Shown here: positions 50,528-63,650 of the stretch, piece after piece | Layout: every line of letters begins with the position of its first letter | Numbering within the stretch: position 1 is the first letter of the stretch | Origin: Dysidea avara | Lineage: Eukaryota; Porifera; Demospongiae; Dictyoceratida; Dysideidae | Assembly (NCBI RefSeq): GCF_963678975.1 | Contig: NC_089274.1 | Location: forward strand, 24,451,133 to 24,515,132 | Direction of reading: 5' to 3' | Length of the DNA: 64,000 bases | The notes under the pieces: model-generated | Seen by the model: only the letters and a program-made list of their open reading frames with translations | Told to the model about the DNA's origin: nothing | Database searches by the model: none | Program-made: the position numbers and the translations under genes

Positions 50528-52227
50528 CTAGAATGTAAAAAAATAGCTAGTTGGATGAATTTCAGGATATTTGTAGTTGTAGAAGTACATTACTTCATTT
50601 TGAATCTGTTTAAATCCAAGTGAAAACAAAATATCATCCTGCATATTGAATTGGAGCAGGTGTACCACATCAACACTATTATTCCTAGCACACACCATCA
50701 CATCTGTTATTAGTTGTTTAACTGGAGAATGTGTGGATACCACTGTAGCGATAATGGCAGCTGTTGTGCCATCTACATTTCTAATCAGTTTGTACTGAAC
50801 AAAGTCAGTAATGTTATTTGTTTTGTTTTCCACTACAAAAGCGAACACAAAATTTGGCACAGCTGGACACAGAAAATAATGAGAAAATTCTTCTTCACTA
50901 GTGAAGACTTGTCTGATCTCAAACTGTGATGAATACTTGTTGACAAGAGCTAATGCACTAGGAACATCTTCTGATGTCATTTTCCTCCAACCAGGTGTTC
51001 TGGGGGAGTTTGGGAGTTGAGCACTTGTGGGATGAGTGAAGTAATGTGACCAATCTGCGACGGTAGTCAAAGGCTTAAGTATAGAAGTTTTACTCTGACA
51101 AATAAACTGATAAACATTAAACAGATTGCTTCTTCTCTGAAGCTCTTTATGGAGCATATAAATCATTCGCTTACCATAATACTTCTTATGACAAGCCATC
51201 ACTGGATGGACACACATTACTGATATTCTTCCAATACTCATACAAACAGGATAAGCCAACACTACACCTACTAGTTTACCATTAGTTGTTCTGATACCAA
51301 ATTGCCACTCACTCCTTCTGTGGGGGTGTGTAATGGTAAACTGAAGCCTAGCATGCTGTATGGTAGACCCATGCTTGTTCATAAAATGTATCACCTTCTC
51401 AACATCACTGCTACTCAGTGTAACCCATTGAAATCCTTGTGGTAAAGAGTATGGTTTTTGTCTAACATGTTCTGGTAATGGCTCAATAGGACCAACCTCT
51501 CCAACCTCTTGTCCATGCCACAAAACAGGAAGAGCTGCATATTCATCTCCTTCCTTACAAACCAGAGACTTGACTGCTAATGATGGCAACTCATCATGTT
51601 TCTTCTTCATTGAAGTATATGCTCGGTAAACCAGTTCTTGTGGTACCTGCCATGTCAGTTCAACACAACCTGTTTTAATACAACTTAATACCAAATCTCC
51701 TTCATCTATATCCAACACTTCATACTCTAACTTGTACTTGTGTTGTAGTAATTCTGAAATAGTCAAATCTTTAGGATCTTTGTCAAACTTCTCAACCAAA
51801 TTCATAGACTCTTTGAATGGCTTAATGCTCACATAAGGAATGAGTTTGGCGATCTTTTCAGCATAAAAAGTTGCTTTAAAACTCTCCAACCTTTCTTCAG
51901 CCTCAGCTGATCCTGATGCACTCACAAGAGCCTGTAGAAGTCTTGTGTCAAACCAGTTCCAATATGGAGACTGAGCAAGCACATCCAACATGTCATCTAG
52001 TGAATGTGTCTGTTGTATTTTAGGTACCAAACTCCGAGGTAAATTACTTCCTAAACTGTTGATCTCTTGAACACAAGCCCTCCGTAATTTGGAAAACTTT
52101 TTAAACTCTAAAATACTTTCAATTTCTGATGTCATTCTGGTAAAAGCTGACCTAACGTTTGAATCTTTGGAAAATTTTGCAACTGTCTTCAGTTTATTGA
52201 GGTCATCATCAAGTGGAGGTGATACTG
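50528..52227 (-). CDS. N-myristoyltransferase-like protein with novel N-terminal domain (copy 2)
   Basis: One exon of 566 codons open from an acceptor (TCTTAG) at 52228-52230; the start must come from an upstream exon, as in the copy at 6995. The N-terminal domain (about 200 residues) is nearly identical to copy 1 (PYWNWFDTRLLQAL; CIKTGCVELTWQVP). The NMT-like part has KPYSLPQGFQW, GKLVGVV, MCVHP, a YYGKRMIYML acyl-CoA loop, LKPLTTVADW, TPGWRKM and a terminal FYNYK, with 13 residues after YNYK. The loop differs from copy 1 (YGKR against RNKR), and divergence between copies is concentrated in the catalytic half. The frame is intact. Acyltransferase activity is unproven. Confidence 0.8.
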
Positions 52228-52299
52228 CTAAGAGATTGCAGTACAATACATTATATAAGTTGTAGTATTAGGAGAAATCCCCATGTATTTGGCTAATAC

Positions 52300-53250
52300 A
52301 GTAGCACTGTATAGTAGGGATCATAAAAATTTGTACCTATTCATGGAAAAATATCCAGAAAAAAACCTCATACTTCCTTTATGGCACCTTGGCAGTATTG
52401 GTTAGAGGCCAAAAGTGTGTTTGTGTGTGTAACTGAAATGTTTCTGACAAGTTTCTAGCTACAAAATTAAAAAAAAATAACATTAGAATATTCTACTGGC
52501 TACCCATCAACTGATGCCTTCAGACAACTGCAATTCAATAATGGCTAGAGCTATGGACCCAAATTTTATATCGTCGCTTCATCCCAACAGGTTACTGTTG
52601 GCATACAGTACTACAGTACATAGATGGAGACAAACAGGACAAAAGATATGTGCATTGAGTGTTGAAAATGGGTCACTACAACTGACCCAGATGACCCACT
52701 GAGCTGGATAGCAATCTGGATCAGATCCGGATTTGACCTGGATTAATTAAAACTGAGGTGTGTGCTAAGAGCTACGTTCTGGTCACATGAGACGTCAGTG
52801 GGTGTAGTTCCACACGTAATGATAACTTTATGGCGTGGCTTCACATATACCTACAAATAGCATTACACATTAAAACAGCCATGGCTCATGCAAGACTAGA
52901 CTACAATATGACTCGTACAATAATAATCAACTAATGGCATAGCTTTGTGTAAGCTTGCAAAATGGACATGGACATGTCTACAGACTGCAATACGTGTACC
53001 TACTGATAAATGGGCTTGGCTCAACATACGCTTGTAATCCTGATAAGAGGGTGTGGCTTATGAAAGAGACTATGACGCATTAATACACTTCCACATCATC
53101 AAACAAATTTGCAGGTGGTCAGACCCAGACAAAATGTGGCCTAATTGACCCAGGCGACCCGACCCAGTTTCAACTATAATCTCCATTTCTTTTTGCTGAC
53201 AGCACAAGGTGTTGATTTGTGGTAGTGAGAAGTTCACTAATGGTGCAAGG
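52300..53250 (+). repeat. R1 copy interrupted by an inverted-repeat element
   Basis: Starts ACTGTATAGTAGGGATCAT. It is interrupted at about 52657-53175 by an element whose ends, GTTGAAAATGGGTC and GACCCAGTTTCAAC, are inverted. R1 then resumes with GCTGACAGCACAAGGTGTTG. The nested order is clear; the inserted element has no supported gene. Confidence 0.5.
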
Positions 53251-53599
53251 AAGCTAACTAACAAGCATAATAGTCTGGTACTTAAGCCATAAAACCATTT
53301 GCATAAAAACATAAATTTTTAATAGGACATGCACCTGATGTTTTTGAAGGAGAGGCATGTGGGAACTCTATTTTTGGACCTTGTATTTATTTACACAGAA
53401 AATAATCAATATCCCATTGGTTTAACAGCTGGATATAGTATATTAAAGCAGCACAAAGCCTACAAGTACAACATAATGGCCCATTAAAATGCTGCACAAA
53501 ACAAATTGTTTACCCATCTTTTGTTATACACCTTCAATAATGGTACACATCAGTATGATCCTTGTACATGATACTATAATTGTATGCATTGGAAATCCT

Positions 53600-53985
53600 A
53601 AAGATAAAAGGAAAGGCAAAGTGCAGAAGGCAGACTCTCATCGAAGCCAAAATGGCACATGTCACATATAAGTCTGTTATTGTGGTGTGAAATAGTGGTT
53701 GTGTGCTGTTTCATTCTCGAGCTCTAGCCTTGCGCCTGTGGTCAGGCAGGGAAGGTAGGCAGACCAAAACTCAGGTTTTTGGCATTTAAAAAAAATTCAA
53801 TATTTAGTCTTCTGTGTTTTCTTGTTTTTAATGATGTTAGATGGACTAAGACTATTCTGTAAAGATGATTTTCATTGCGTATGATATTTCTATGACAGTT
53901 TTTAATGGAAGCATTTTGTGAGCCCTGTTCATGCTAGGGTAGAACCTGATGCTAAACAATATGGTACACTGTTTGATATCAGTTT
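53600..53985 (+). repeat. R2 dispersed repeat
   Basis: Starts GATAAAAGGAAAGGCAAAG and ends with the AACAATATGGTACACTGTTTGATA terminus region. A second copy follows at 54540-54930 after a decayed type B hairpin (54383-54535). 54060-54200 resembles 9120-9240. Confidence 0.45.
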
Positions 53986-55250
53986 GACAGTTGGATCTAC
54001 AAAGCTTGTAAATGCACCATAATGGCCCATTATAAAAAATTGCTTACCTGTAAAAGTCCTTTAAAACCCCATTTTCTGCAAGGTCATTTTCTCCTTCATG
54101 CAAGGAAACCATACACCAAGGCGTTAATTTTTCATATTGACACTTTCCTTAGAGGAGCATATTTACATACTATAAAACTATTTGAAGTGTTTACATTACC
54201 GTAAGAGGGAGTAAATGCCTGTAGCTGCATGGTGACCATGTCCTAAACAATCATAACATGCCACCTCACCCCAATCAGAGCATGTGCCCTTAATAATCTA
54301 GTGGTGGTTTTGCTGTAGAAAACAAGCCACCCTTAATCTATTGCATAGCTAACTGCTAACTCAAGACTAGTATATAAAAAATTATTAATGAAGTAGGGAT
54401 CCAAGCAATAAAAAGTAGTGAAACAATAGATGAAAGATGGTGTTATAGCATAGCTCTGTGAGAAAATCACTACACTGGTATGTTATAATAATTATTTTGT
54501 TGAATGCCAAAGTAGGAAGTTTCCCACAGAGCTAAATTGGAAATTAAAGACAGGGAGCAGAGGGCACACACTCATCGGAACCCCAAAAGGCACATCCCAC
54601 TGTTGAGTTTGTTATTGTGGTACAAAATGGTGGCTGTATGCTGCTTCATTTGGCCTCCAGCCTTGCGACTGTGGTCTGGCAGGCAGGTAGACAAAAATTC
54701 GAGTTTGGGCGATTTTTAAAATATTTTGTATCTGGCCACCTGTAACTTGTTTTTGATGCTGCATTTGAATTAGATGGTCTAATATTATTCCATAAAGGTG
54801 ATTTTCATTGCATAAGATATTTCTAGGATGATTTTTAAAGGCAGCATTTTAGGCGGCTCACATCATTTTAGACATGCTGGTTTATTGATAGCTATATGGG
54901 AATAATAAATTTGTGCTTCAGGTGGTGATCCCTACTAGCTCCTAATTTATTCCACAGATATTTCAAAGCAATCAAGTAAGTCTCCAGAGAATGACATATA
55001 AGTATACAAACTTTGTTTGACAACTGATCACTGAATGAAGCAGGACCATAACTACACACCTGCAATAAGCCACACTATCTATAAACTTTTGTTGAAACTT
55101 TCCCACCACTCTGAAGGCTAACATTCTCAATAGGTATCTAATTACAAGGATTTAACTTCCAGACTGTTTGCAGTTTTACATATCTGCTTATAATCCTCAC
55201 AGTCTGAATTTCTTAGGTGAATGGGCATTAGTACCTCTGGTTTGATTAGT

Positions 55251-55400
55251 TGTAAGGTATGAAGTGATACGAGTATCCGGAGACACGCAGGAGAGCAGCC
55301 AATCACAAAAAGTGTGGGAAGCAGCCTCGTGTCAAGAGAAAGGCTGAACACTTGCGGACAATATTGAGGGATCATAGATAGAGAATTCGTGATTGTTGTA
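55251..55400 (+). repeat. 5' LTR of Ty3/gypsy element
   Basis: Starts TGTAAGGTATGAAGTGAT and ends GAATTCGTGATTGTTGTA. It matches 61750-61901 over its length with scattered substitutions. About 150 bp is short for an LTR. No target duplication is recognisable. Confidence 0.7.
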
Positions 55401-55674
55401 GATTTGCCTTATAAGACACATTATGGTGGATAACAGTACAGTGGAATACCCGTACGTGACATGCCATCATGAAGTGGAGGAGTCCAATATGGCACTTGTG
55501 ACCTTTGTGACAGGTAGGAGCACATGGCGTACATCAGGCAATGTGATAAATTGTCTGAGGCATTGTATGTTGCTCTAGTTGGTTGTCATACTAAAGCAAT
55601 TATGTATGTGTGTTCCACATGTCATAGAGAAGGGTCAGTAGCAGAGAAATTGCTATGGTATGAAGTCGAACGTA

Positions 55675-56487
55675 CAGAGACGGATCCAGGGTGGGGGGGA
55701 GGGATCTTTGGGGTCTCGAGACCCCCTTTCAGGTTGAACCTCACACAAGAAATCTAAGACAGAAAGTGTGCAGAGGAAAGGAAAGCAACAGATCACGAAA
55801 GATCGATATCTAATAGAGCAGTCCTATTAACTATAATATAGCATCATGTGATGATGGCTCACGTGATATGGATTGTTTAAAGTTCAGCAATGGTGGAAGA
55901 CACTTGCTGTGAGTGGAAGAGCTGGCAACTGCAAGGAAGTAATGGCATTTGTAGCGGGTTTGTAGTCACTGATATTGTTGTATAGGTACGTCTGATTTGT
56001 ATAATCTTCTATATAAAGTAGTGTTTTACTGCCAGTACTTTTCTTTTGTGGTAATGCACCTGACACCACCTGACATTTGGTCTATATGGGCAAGTGATAT
56101 CACTCAGCTGTTTTGGAGACCTCACCCAGAAGACATAGAATGAACTGAACTCTGGTCCCCGCACTCAATTATGGAGTGACACAGGAGTTGGCTGCTTCAA
56201 CTTGGTTAGGAAGAAGTGTGATGAGCAAGTGCTTCATCATTCGTCATAGCTACTGTGTGCCAGGAAGTTGTGTATGTAGTGAGCTATAAGTCTACAATAA
56301 GCTGCACAAACAGCAGTGTAGGTTTCCACCTAGTCAGCTAGAACACACATCATGCTGTTAAAGTTTGCCTAAGAGTACATTTTATAATGCTACAGCTGTA
56401 GGCCAGGATGTGCTGAGTTGCATATGTGAACTTCAGGTGGGTTACCCTCCACCCAGACCAGAGACTCCCCTCCTGGATCTGCCCCTG
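55675..56487. mobile_element. GGATCCAGG-ended element inserted in the gypsy gag region
   Basis: Starts CAGAGACGGATCCAGG and ends CCTGGATCTGCCCCTG, like the elements at 26269 and 46837. Flanks ACGTA and ATGTG differ at two transition positions, so a 5-bp duplication is possible but decayed. It separates two gag-like stretches, and so is younger than the retroelement. Confidence 0.6.
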
Positions 56488-58494
56488 ATGTGCACGTGTG
56501 AATGATGAGCGGCTGGCCAGCGCATGTAAATTAGCAGAATGTGACTCAATTATTGGTGAGCTGTGTAGTGATAAGCAGCAATTAGTTGAACACACTGTAG
56601 CATTAGAGAAGGAAGTGTGTAGACTCTGCGAAGAATTAATGAAGGAGTTCATGAGGACTGAGTGTCAGGTATCTGAGTTGGAGGGCGATGACCTCCCAGA
56701 GCTGGAGTCCACTACCAAGTATCCCTCTGACTCTGATTGTGAGTCAACAGTTAACCCAACTCTGCAATGCTAGTCAGGCAACAGATGAACTGATCCTCAA
56801 CCACCATCATGGCACAGTAGTAAGCATGTTGATCCCCACCCCACACCCCTGGTTTTCGAGCACTGTGTACACGGCTGGAGAAGCTCAGCAGCAGAACTGG
56901 TGATAATGATTTTGAGGTATGGGTGGAAAATTTTAAAGAAGCCACAGCAGACTGTGGGTGGGATGATCAGCTACGAGCAAGGTGGTTTTTTTGGTTTCTG
57001 GCTGGCCTCATCAAGTCAACTTGGCAGAGGACGCTGACAAAGGAAGACAAGACATCCTGGAACAGGATTGTAGATGTATACCGTGGTCAATATGATAGAC
57101 CTACGTACAGCATATCAGAGGTGCCATGGGCTACATGTAGTACGCTCAGTTTGGGTCAGCACAGGGTTTACTTGATGCCATGTGAGATTACCAGAACCCC
57201 ACCAAGCTCACCAATGAAGTTCTTGAGTCCATACTATGGAACAAGGCACCCATAGAATCGCAGAAAGAGATTAAGGAGATAACAGTGGGGTCAGTGCAGG
57301 AACTCCTGCATAAGCTATTTAGGGCAGAGGCCACCGTGACTGTTCAGGAAAGGAACCATCATGGCATGGAGTGAGACACTACCAATCAACCAAGAAGAAC
57401 AATCCCTGAACACAAACCAAGCAGTCAGAAGGATCAGACCAAAGAGACAGTAACCGGACAAGGGAGCAAAATGAATCTGAAGTATGGTAAGTGTTTCAAT
57501 TGCCAGGAGAAGTAGCCAAATTCTGTCCACAGGGTAAGAAGAAAGGAGCTAATTGAGTGACAGTGGAAGAGCCTAGAGCAGAGGAGCCTACAGAAGACTA
57601 GTCCAGAAGAACAGTCTAGCCAGGAGACTGCAGAGGAAAGCAGTGGACCCATGGATGAGCATGGTGACAGCCATTGACCAAAATGTAAAGGTTGCCCCAG
57701 AACAGTCTTGCCACTAAGAGAGGACCAACTTATAAGGTAGACCTTGTAGTATAGATGGAGTGAAAACTAGAGGGTTTCTGTACCATGGGACACAAGTATC
57801 TTTAGTGAGGAAAGAACTACTGCCAGCCACAAGAGAAACCAATAATTGGTCACTTCAGGAGAAACCTTGAGATGGGTGCACACACTGCACAGCCAGTGGG
57901 TATAGCTGGCATTGCTCTAGGAGATGTTGGGTTAGTGTCTCTACAAATTCAAGTTGAAGAAACTGGTGTCTGCAAGGAGGTTCCATGTCATGTGTTTGTG
58001 TCAGAGAAACCAATATGGCAGGGAGAGTTGGGCAATTGTACCCACCACTGCATGTACCCTTGCCAATGGCTACTGTATTACTGTTCCAATTGGTCACCAT
58101 CACTAGTGGTTTGTCTTCACCTTGCTTCCACAACTGTTCAGTATAATCACAATCAAACTGTGCCATATTACATTCACTTGGTGACAAAAGACCAATGGGA
58201 ATTGCCTCTTGACCAGCACTTACTTCATCACTTGGTCTACCAGGGGCCCAGATGGAGGTCCTTCTTGACAGTAACCTGCAACACACTTGTTAATGACACT
58301 GAAGGTTGTGATCTAACTGGGCTCAATACCATTAGCATGGATCACTCTAAACCCAAGCATTAGTTCCTAGGATTAGGCCAGTTAGCCTAGTGGCCGTACC
58401 AAGCCGACCCTGTGTGGGAAGAAGCATTAGTACCTGATACAGTCGGGAAAATATGTACAGAGAATGGTGAAGTGGAACACCGATAGGCAGAGCT

Positions 58495-59283
58495 GTGCCC
58501 CCGTTATTGGTAGGAGAAGCTTGCTCAACAGATGAGAAGCAAATGCTGACACAGCTTTTATTGACAAAACACCAGATGTTTGCCTTATCTGATGGTGAAC
58601 TTGGCAAGACAGATCTTGTACAATACAAGATAGAAACAATTCCCTTTAGGACACCTCCTCATAGATTGCCATATGCTTTACGTGCAGAGCTGGAAGCAGA
58701 GTTGACCAGGTTGAAGGCAACAGGCTGCATTGAGCAGTCAACTAGTCCATATGCATCAGCACTAGTATTGGTCAGAAAGAAAGATGGTAGTCTTTGGGTG
58801 TGTGCTGACTATCGGGGCATCAAGAAGGACACTATTCCAGATTGTTACTCCATTCCCCGAATTGACGACATGATCGACACAGTTGGCAGGCAGAAGGGCA
58901 AGTGGTTCACTACCCTGGATTTGATAAAGGGGTATCACTAGATAAGGATGGATCCTGATTCTAAATGTAAGATAGCATTTACTTGCCACATGGGTTTGTA
59001 CCAGTATCGGAGGATGCCTTTTGGATTAGCAAATGCTCCTGCAACGTTCCAACATTTAATGAATCAAATATTTGGTGGTAATGTATGGAACTTTGTTTTT
59101 GTACACTTAGATGATTTAATTCTGTCCAGGTCTTTCCAGGAGCACCTAGAACATGTGGAGAAGGTATTGACAAGACTAGAGGAGGCTGGGCTAAGACTTA
59201 AACCTAGTAAGTGTGCCTTTGCACAAGAGCAGGTGGAATATCTGAGACACATGTTATCAGCCAGAGGAGTGAGTAAGCCCTAA
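58495..59283 (+). pseudogene. Ty3/gypsy reverse transcriptase, decayed
   Basis: Recognisable RT blocks: the fingers region (GCIEQSTSPYASALVLVRKK), ADYRGIKKDT, FTTLDLIKGYH, then a TAG stop at 58939-58941, then QYRRMPFGLANAPATFQ and the active-site box as VHLDD. The stop splits the domain between DLIKGYH and the following block. RNase H follows with FYVWTDASSLGFGAVL. Confidence 0.85.
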
Positions 59284-60039
59284 CAATAAGAAGGTGGAAG
59301 CTGTGAAGAATTTCCCCACTCCCCAGTGTTGTAAGGATGTGAAGGGCTATCTGGGACTTGTGAATTTATAGAAGACATGTGCCAAATCTAGCAGCTGTGG
59401 CTAGGCCACTGACAGCTCTGACCAGGAAGGATGGAGGAACTGTACAGTTCAGTTGGAGTGATAGTTGTGAGAGAGCTTTTCAGGAGCTTAAGGAGAGGTT
59501 AGCAACAGCACCTGTGTTGTGTCCACCTGATTTATCAAAGCCTTTTTATGTATGGACTGATGCTAGCTCATTGGGGTTTGGTGCTGTTTTAAAACAGTTG
59601 GATGATCAAGGCCAAAGGTACCCTATTGCTTATACCAGTAGGTAGACTAACCCAGCAGAAGCCAAGTATGCACCTACACAGTTAGAGGTGGCTGCCCTAG
59701 TGTACTCTGTAGAACATTTCATGAGTTTATTGTATACACGGATCACCAGGAATTAGTCAGTGTGTTCCTGGTGCATTTGAGGAGCCAGACCAAGGAGTTG
59801 TTGGCACGTTGGTATCTGCAGGTTCTTGCCAAAGATGATACTGGAACACAAGCCTGGTACAGTTAATGCTGCTGCTGATGCCTTATCCTGAGCCCCATTA
59901 TCAGATGGGCAGTTTACTGAACAGCAAACAACCACACAAGATGGTGTAGTACTACATGTGACAGACAGTGCCAGATCTGGTATGGAACAGGTACAACAAG
60001 AACAGAGACAAGATTCTGTTTTGACCAAGTTGATTGACC

Positions 60040-60840
60040 ACCTGAGACAGGGAACACTTCCTGATGAAGCCCGACTCGTATTGACTGAAGGGATATTATG
60101 TTGTGGATGACATCTTGTATTATGAGGGGGCAGACATACCAGGATGACACCGTTTAGTAGTTCCCAGCCACCTGAGGGAGAAGATCCTGAATGATCACCA
60201 TGACCTGTGTTTCGCTGGACATTTTGCTGCTAAGAAAATGAAACAGAGGATTAGTCAATACTATTGTTGGGATGGTATGAGTGCTTAAGAAGTACGCATC
60301 TTGTGCACTGTGTGTGTCTGTTAAGGGACAAGAATTCAGAGGGAGGCCACCATTGGTGAACATTCCAGTGGGTGGTGTGCTTGAGTGTATTGGCATGGAC
60401 TTTGTGGAACTGGACCCTGGGAACAGATATGCTTTGGTCTTCAAGACTATCTGAGCAAGTGGCCTGAGGTATATGCAGTGGCAAATAGGAAGGCCAGGAC
60501 TGTAGCAGAGTGTTTGTTAGACCTAATCTGGAAACATGGAGTGCCAATGCAAATAATACGATTGGGTAGCAGAATTTCTGTCAAATGTTCTAGAGGAGAC
60601 AGCACAGCTGGTTGGAATAGATCAACTGCCCACCTCGGGAGGACAGTTTCGGACTGACGGTTTAGTTGAACATTTCAACAGGACGTTAAAACAGATGTTG
60701 CAGAAGTTAGTTAGCAAAGGTGGTAAGGATTGGGACAAAAAACTTGGTCCCGTGTTATTTGCATACCGCACAACACCATACTCTTCATCAGGTGAACACC
60801 ATTCTATTTGGTTTAGACCCAAATCTGCCAAGTGCATTGA
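60040..60840 (+). pseudogene. Ty3/gypsy integrase, decayed
   Basis: A zinc-binding HHCC region (HLREKILNDHHDLCFAGHF then CAVC), the first acidic residue in GMDFVEL, SKWPEVYA, then EFLSN and LVEHFNRTLKQML. The second conserved Asp position reads differently (YDWVAEF), and several frame changes and stops intervene. Inactive. Confidence 0.75.
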
Positions 60841-61749
60841 GTTTTAATACGCCACAAATCAGGTACCCTGTGTTAGAGACTGATTTTGGAAAAGAGCTAG
60901 CCAGAGAACTTAAACATGCTTGAGAATTAGCAAAGAAGAGCATTCATGCTGCACAAAGGACACAGAAACAGTATTATGATAGAGGAGCTAAAGATGTTGG
61001 GTGAGATCTTGTAACGTTAAAAGTGGAACCAAGGTTTCAGTTAGACCAAACCTATAAGGGACCATTTGAGATTAAGTCCTTGACTACTACTAATGCTGTC
61101 ATTGTGTTGAGGGTCACATCACATTAATGCTGAACCATTGCAAATCATATCTATTGAATCACGTGATCGATTGCGCACGTGATGCATGGGTGAAATAGCA
61201 CGAGTGAAATGGCGAAGGACTGCTCAATGGTTGGTGGAGACATGTTACAAGGGAGGAGCTGCGAAACTTGAGTGGTTGTGTTATACATGTGTCAGGTTAG
61301 TACAAACTGTGAATTGTTGATGTATATTTACCTGATGAATGGTTTGTTTATTTGTTACATGTTTTGGGCATGTGATGTCTCAAACATATTGGAGTACAAG
61401 CCAAGTCTGAAGTTATTGACTATCAACAGGAGGACCGGCCGAGAATAATGTATACCTGGAAAGAAGTATTGCCAACTAAGGGACTTGAGTGTGCAGGGCT
61501 TCCGCGTACTAGTGACAATTCTGAAGAGACACTCAGGAAAACTTTAGAAAAGAAGACAAGTACGGAGGAAAGATCCAGATGCACAAGGAACTGCACAACA
61601 GGAAGGAGCTGTTGTCAATTTGCCAGAGGCAGTTTCTGCTGATTCATCGCAGCCCAGGTCCTCTACTGGGTGGATGTACTGTGAAGTTACCTGCCAGGTT
61701 TCGAAGAATACTTCATCCTGAAGGTTCAGTTTGGGAAAATGGGGGAAGA

Positions 61750-61901
61750 TGTAAGGTACGAAGTGATGTGAGTATCCGGAGAGACATGGAGGAGAGCAGC
61801 CAGTTACAAAAAGCATGGGAAGCGGCTTCATGTCAGGAGAAATACTGAACACTTACTGACAATATTTAGGGATCGTAGATAGAGAATTCGTGATTGTTGT
61901 A
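61750..61901 (+). repeat. 3' LTR of Ty3/gypsy element
   Basis: Directly follows the purine run GGGAAAATGGGGGAAGA, as a 3' LTR should. It matches the 5' LTR at 55251-55400. Confidence 0.75.
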
Positions 61902-62889
61902 TGACTACTAAAGATATTTGTGAATTAATAAAATCAAGCATCACAGCTTCTTGACAAACACAAGACACTCCTCACAACCTTCTATGGGCATGGTAGCCTC
62001 AGCCATGTACCCTTTTCCCTACCTTCTAGCTACAATGCCTGCCAAAATGCTTAGGAAAGTTTATAGACTAGCTACTCTATTGCTTACGAGAAACATGAAC
62101 AGTACGCTCAGCAGTGCCAAAAATGACAGCAAGTACACTCATCAGTGTTGAAAGAGTGTTTGGCAAACACTGTAGAGGTAGAGAAAAAGATACTTGGGTG
62201 AGGCTACTGTATATCAGTTTGTACTACAGTCTCATAGTGGCTTTGTGATTTTCACTTCTTGTATAATTACCAATCAACTGGGTATTTATGCTCACAAGAC
62301 ATTGGAGATTATTTCAATAATCCAAAGAAGAGTATGGCATTACGTATGTCACAAATACTTACATTATTGTGGGTCCAATGCCGGACAAAACTGAATGTGT
62401 TCAAAAGACAAAAAGATACTTTCCTGAGGCTACTGTATATCAATAATGGAAACGTGATATAATAGCGTAATCTTCACCACTAATCAGCTGAAAAAAATAC
62501 ACTAATAGGACTTTAGTCTGAATAAGGTGTTCAAAGAACCCTTTCGAATGAGCACTTATAATCTCTAATCAACAGGTGTATGTGAGGTAGGCTCTCAGTG
62601 ATGAGACTGCCCATAGAACCATTCAACATGTGTTGATGCTTTCATTGCATGATAATTGCTAGTTACCAGTTAGCACACAAATATTTAGGCCTGAGTCAAA
62701 CATGCTTAAAAGTTGCCCAAGAATTTTTCACCCATTTTGCTCTTATTATACTTAAATTATGCTCTTAGGGCAACAATATTACTTACAATAATCTTGGAAC
62801 ATTTTAATCAGTGAATACTCTATTAGAGTATTTCATTACAAAGTGACTGTTCTATTAGAGAGTATCTACCTACGGAATCATTTGAGTGC

Positions 62890-63340
62890 TCTAATGTAGT
62901 TTTATTTCAACTACCATCATTAAAATGCTTATTAACTCTCTTGTGATATCACATTTAGATTATGTACTCCTCATGTAGGGACCATCACTCACACAGAATC
63001 TAGTAGATAGATTACAGTGCCTGCAGAACTGGGACATATGTATAGTTTACTCTATACGTAAGTATGATCATGTATCTAAGTATCGTAACACTTTATCATG
63101 GCAATCAATTAAATTATCGTTGTCTCTGTGCTATGCACCATTATCACTATTCTAAGGACAATGTTATCCCTCTAGATCCTCGTATCCTATTTGGTTCACT
63201 TCATAATCACAACACACGGCACCTTACTTATACAAACACTGAAAGATGTCATTTAACAACTGCACAATGATATTTTGGAATTCAAATAATTAAATGGTGG
63301 AATCAATTACCTAACAATTTATTTATCAATAACCATTAAG
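62890..63340 (+). pseudogene. Non-LTR (LINE) reverse transcriptase C-terminal fragment
   Basis: In broken frames it shows the typical C-terminal end of LINE reverse transcriptases: an LDYV then LQNW lead near 62955-63040, HNTRHLT near 63210, then YFGIQIIKWWNQLPNNLF at 63271-63325. It is 5'-truncated with stops. Confidence 0.65.
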
Positions 63341-63529
63341 AATTTACTTCCATTTTACGTCACCATTTACTCACTGATTATAGAACTTAAATTCATGCAT
63401 GCAGGTACGTATGTATTATACAACTATTTTCCAACCATTTTAAGCCTTGTCTTACACTTGTTTATATAGTCAACACACTGTATCACTGTTTTCCTCACTG
63501 TTTTCTAAGTAATCCTGTTCTACCACTAC

Positions 63530-63650
63530 CTGATTAAACGCCGGGCGTCAATCGAACCAATCCAAAACAAATGCCTATTCGTTTACAGGCTGGGTGAAAA
63601 ATGCTGGGAAGGAAATAAAAGCCTGGGCTTTTATATGAGGAAATACGGTA
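63530..63650. repeat. Dispersed repeat terminus (GGAAATACGGTAT)
   Basis: The segment from AAACGCCGGGCGTC to GGAAATACGGTAT resembles the fragment at about 30500-30590, read in the opposite direction (CCGTATTCCCTTGAATAAATGCCG). It probably belongs to one transposon family. Confidence 0.4.

Larger units (their letters stand above)
55401..61749 (+). mobile_element. Ty3/gypsy internal region, heavily decayed
   Basis: Order from left to right: gag-like segments (55524-55675 and 56498-57260), a degenerate CCHC knuckle near 57484 (CFNCQE then a stop), an aspartic-protease-like region at about 57870-58070, reverse transcriptase (58495-59283), RNase H (59379-59800), an integrase zinc-binding and catalytic region (about 60040-60840), and a polypurine tract at 61733-61749. 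The gag-PR-RT-RH-IN order identifies Ty3/gypsy. Many stops and frameshifts; no env-like frame seen. Confidence 0.85.

Noticed and set aside
57855..58286. Minus-strand 143-codon frame in the gypsy element
   Set aside because: Antisense shadow of the protease region; no independent support.
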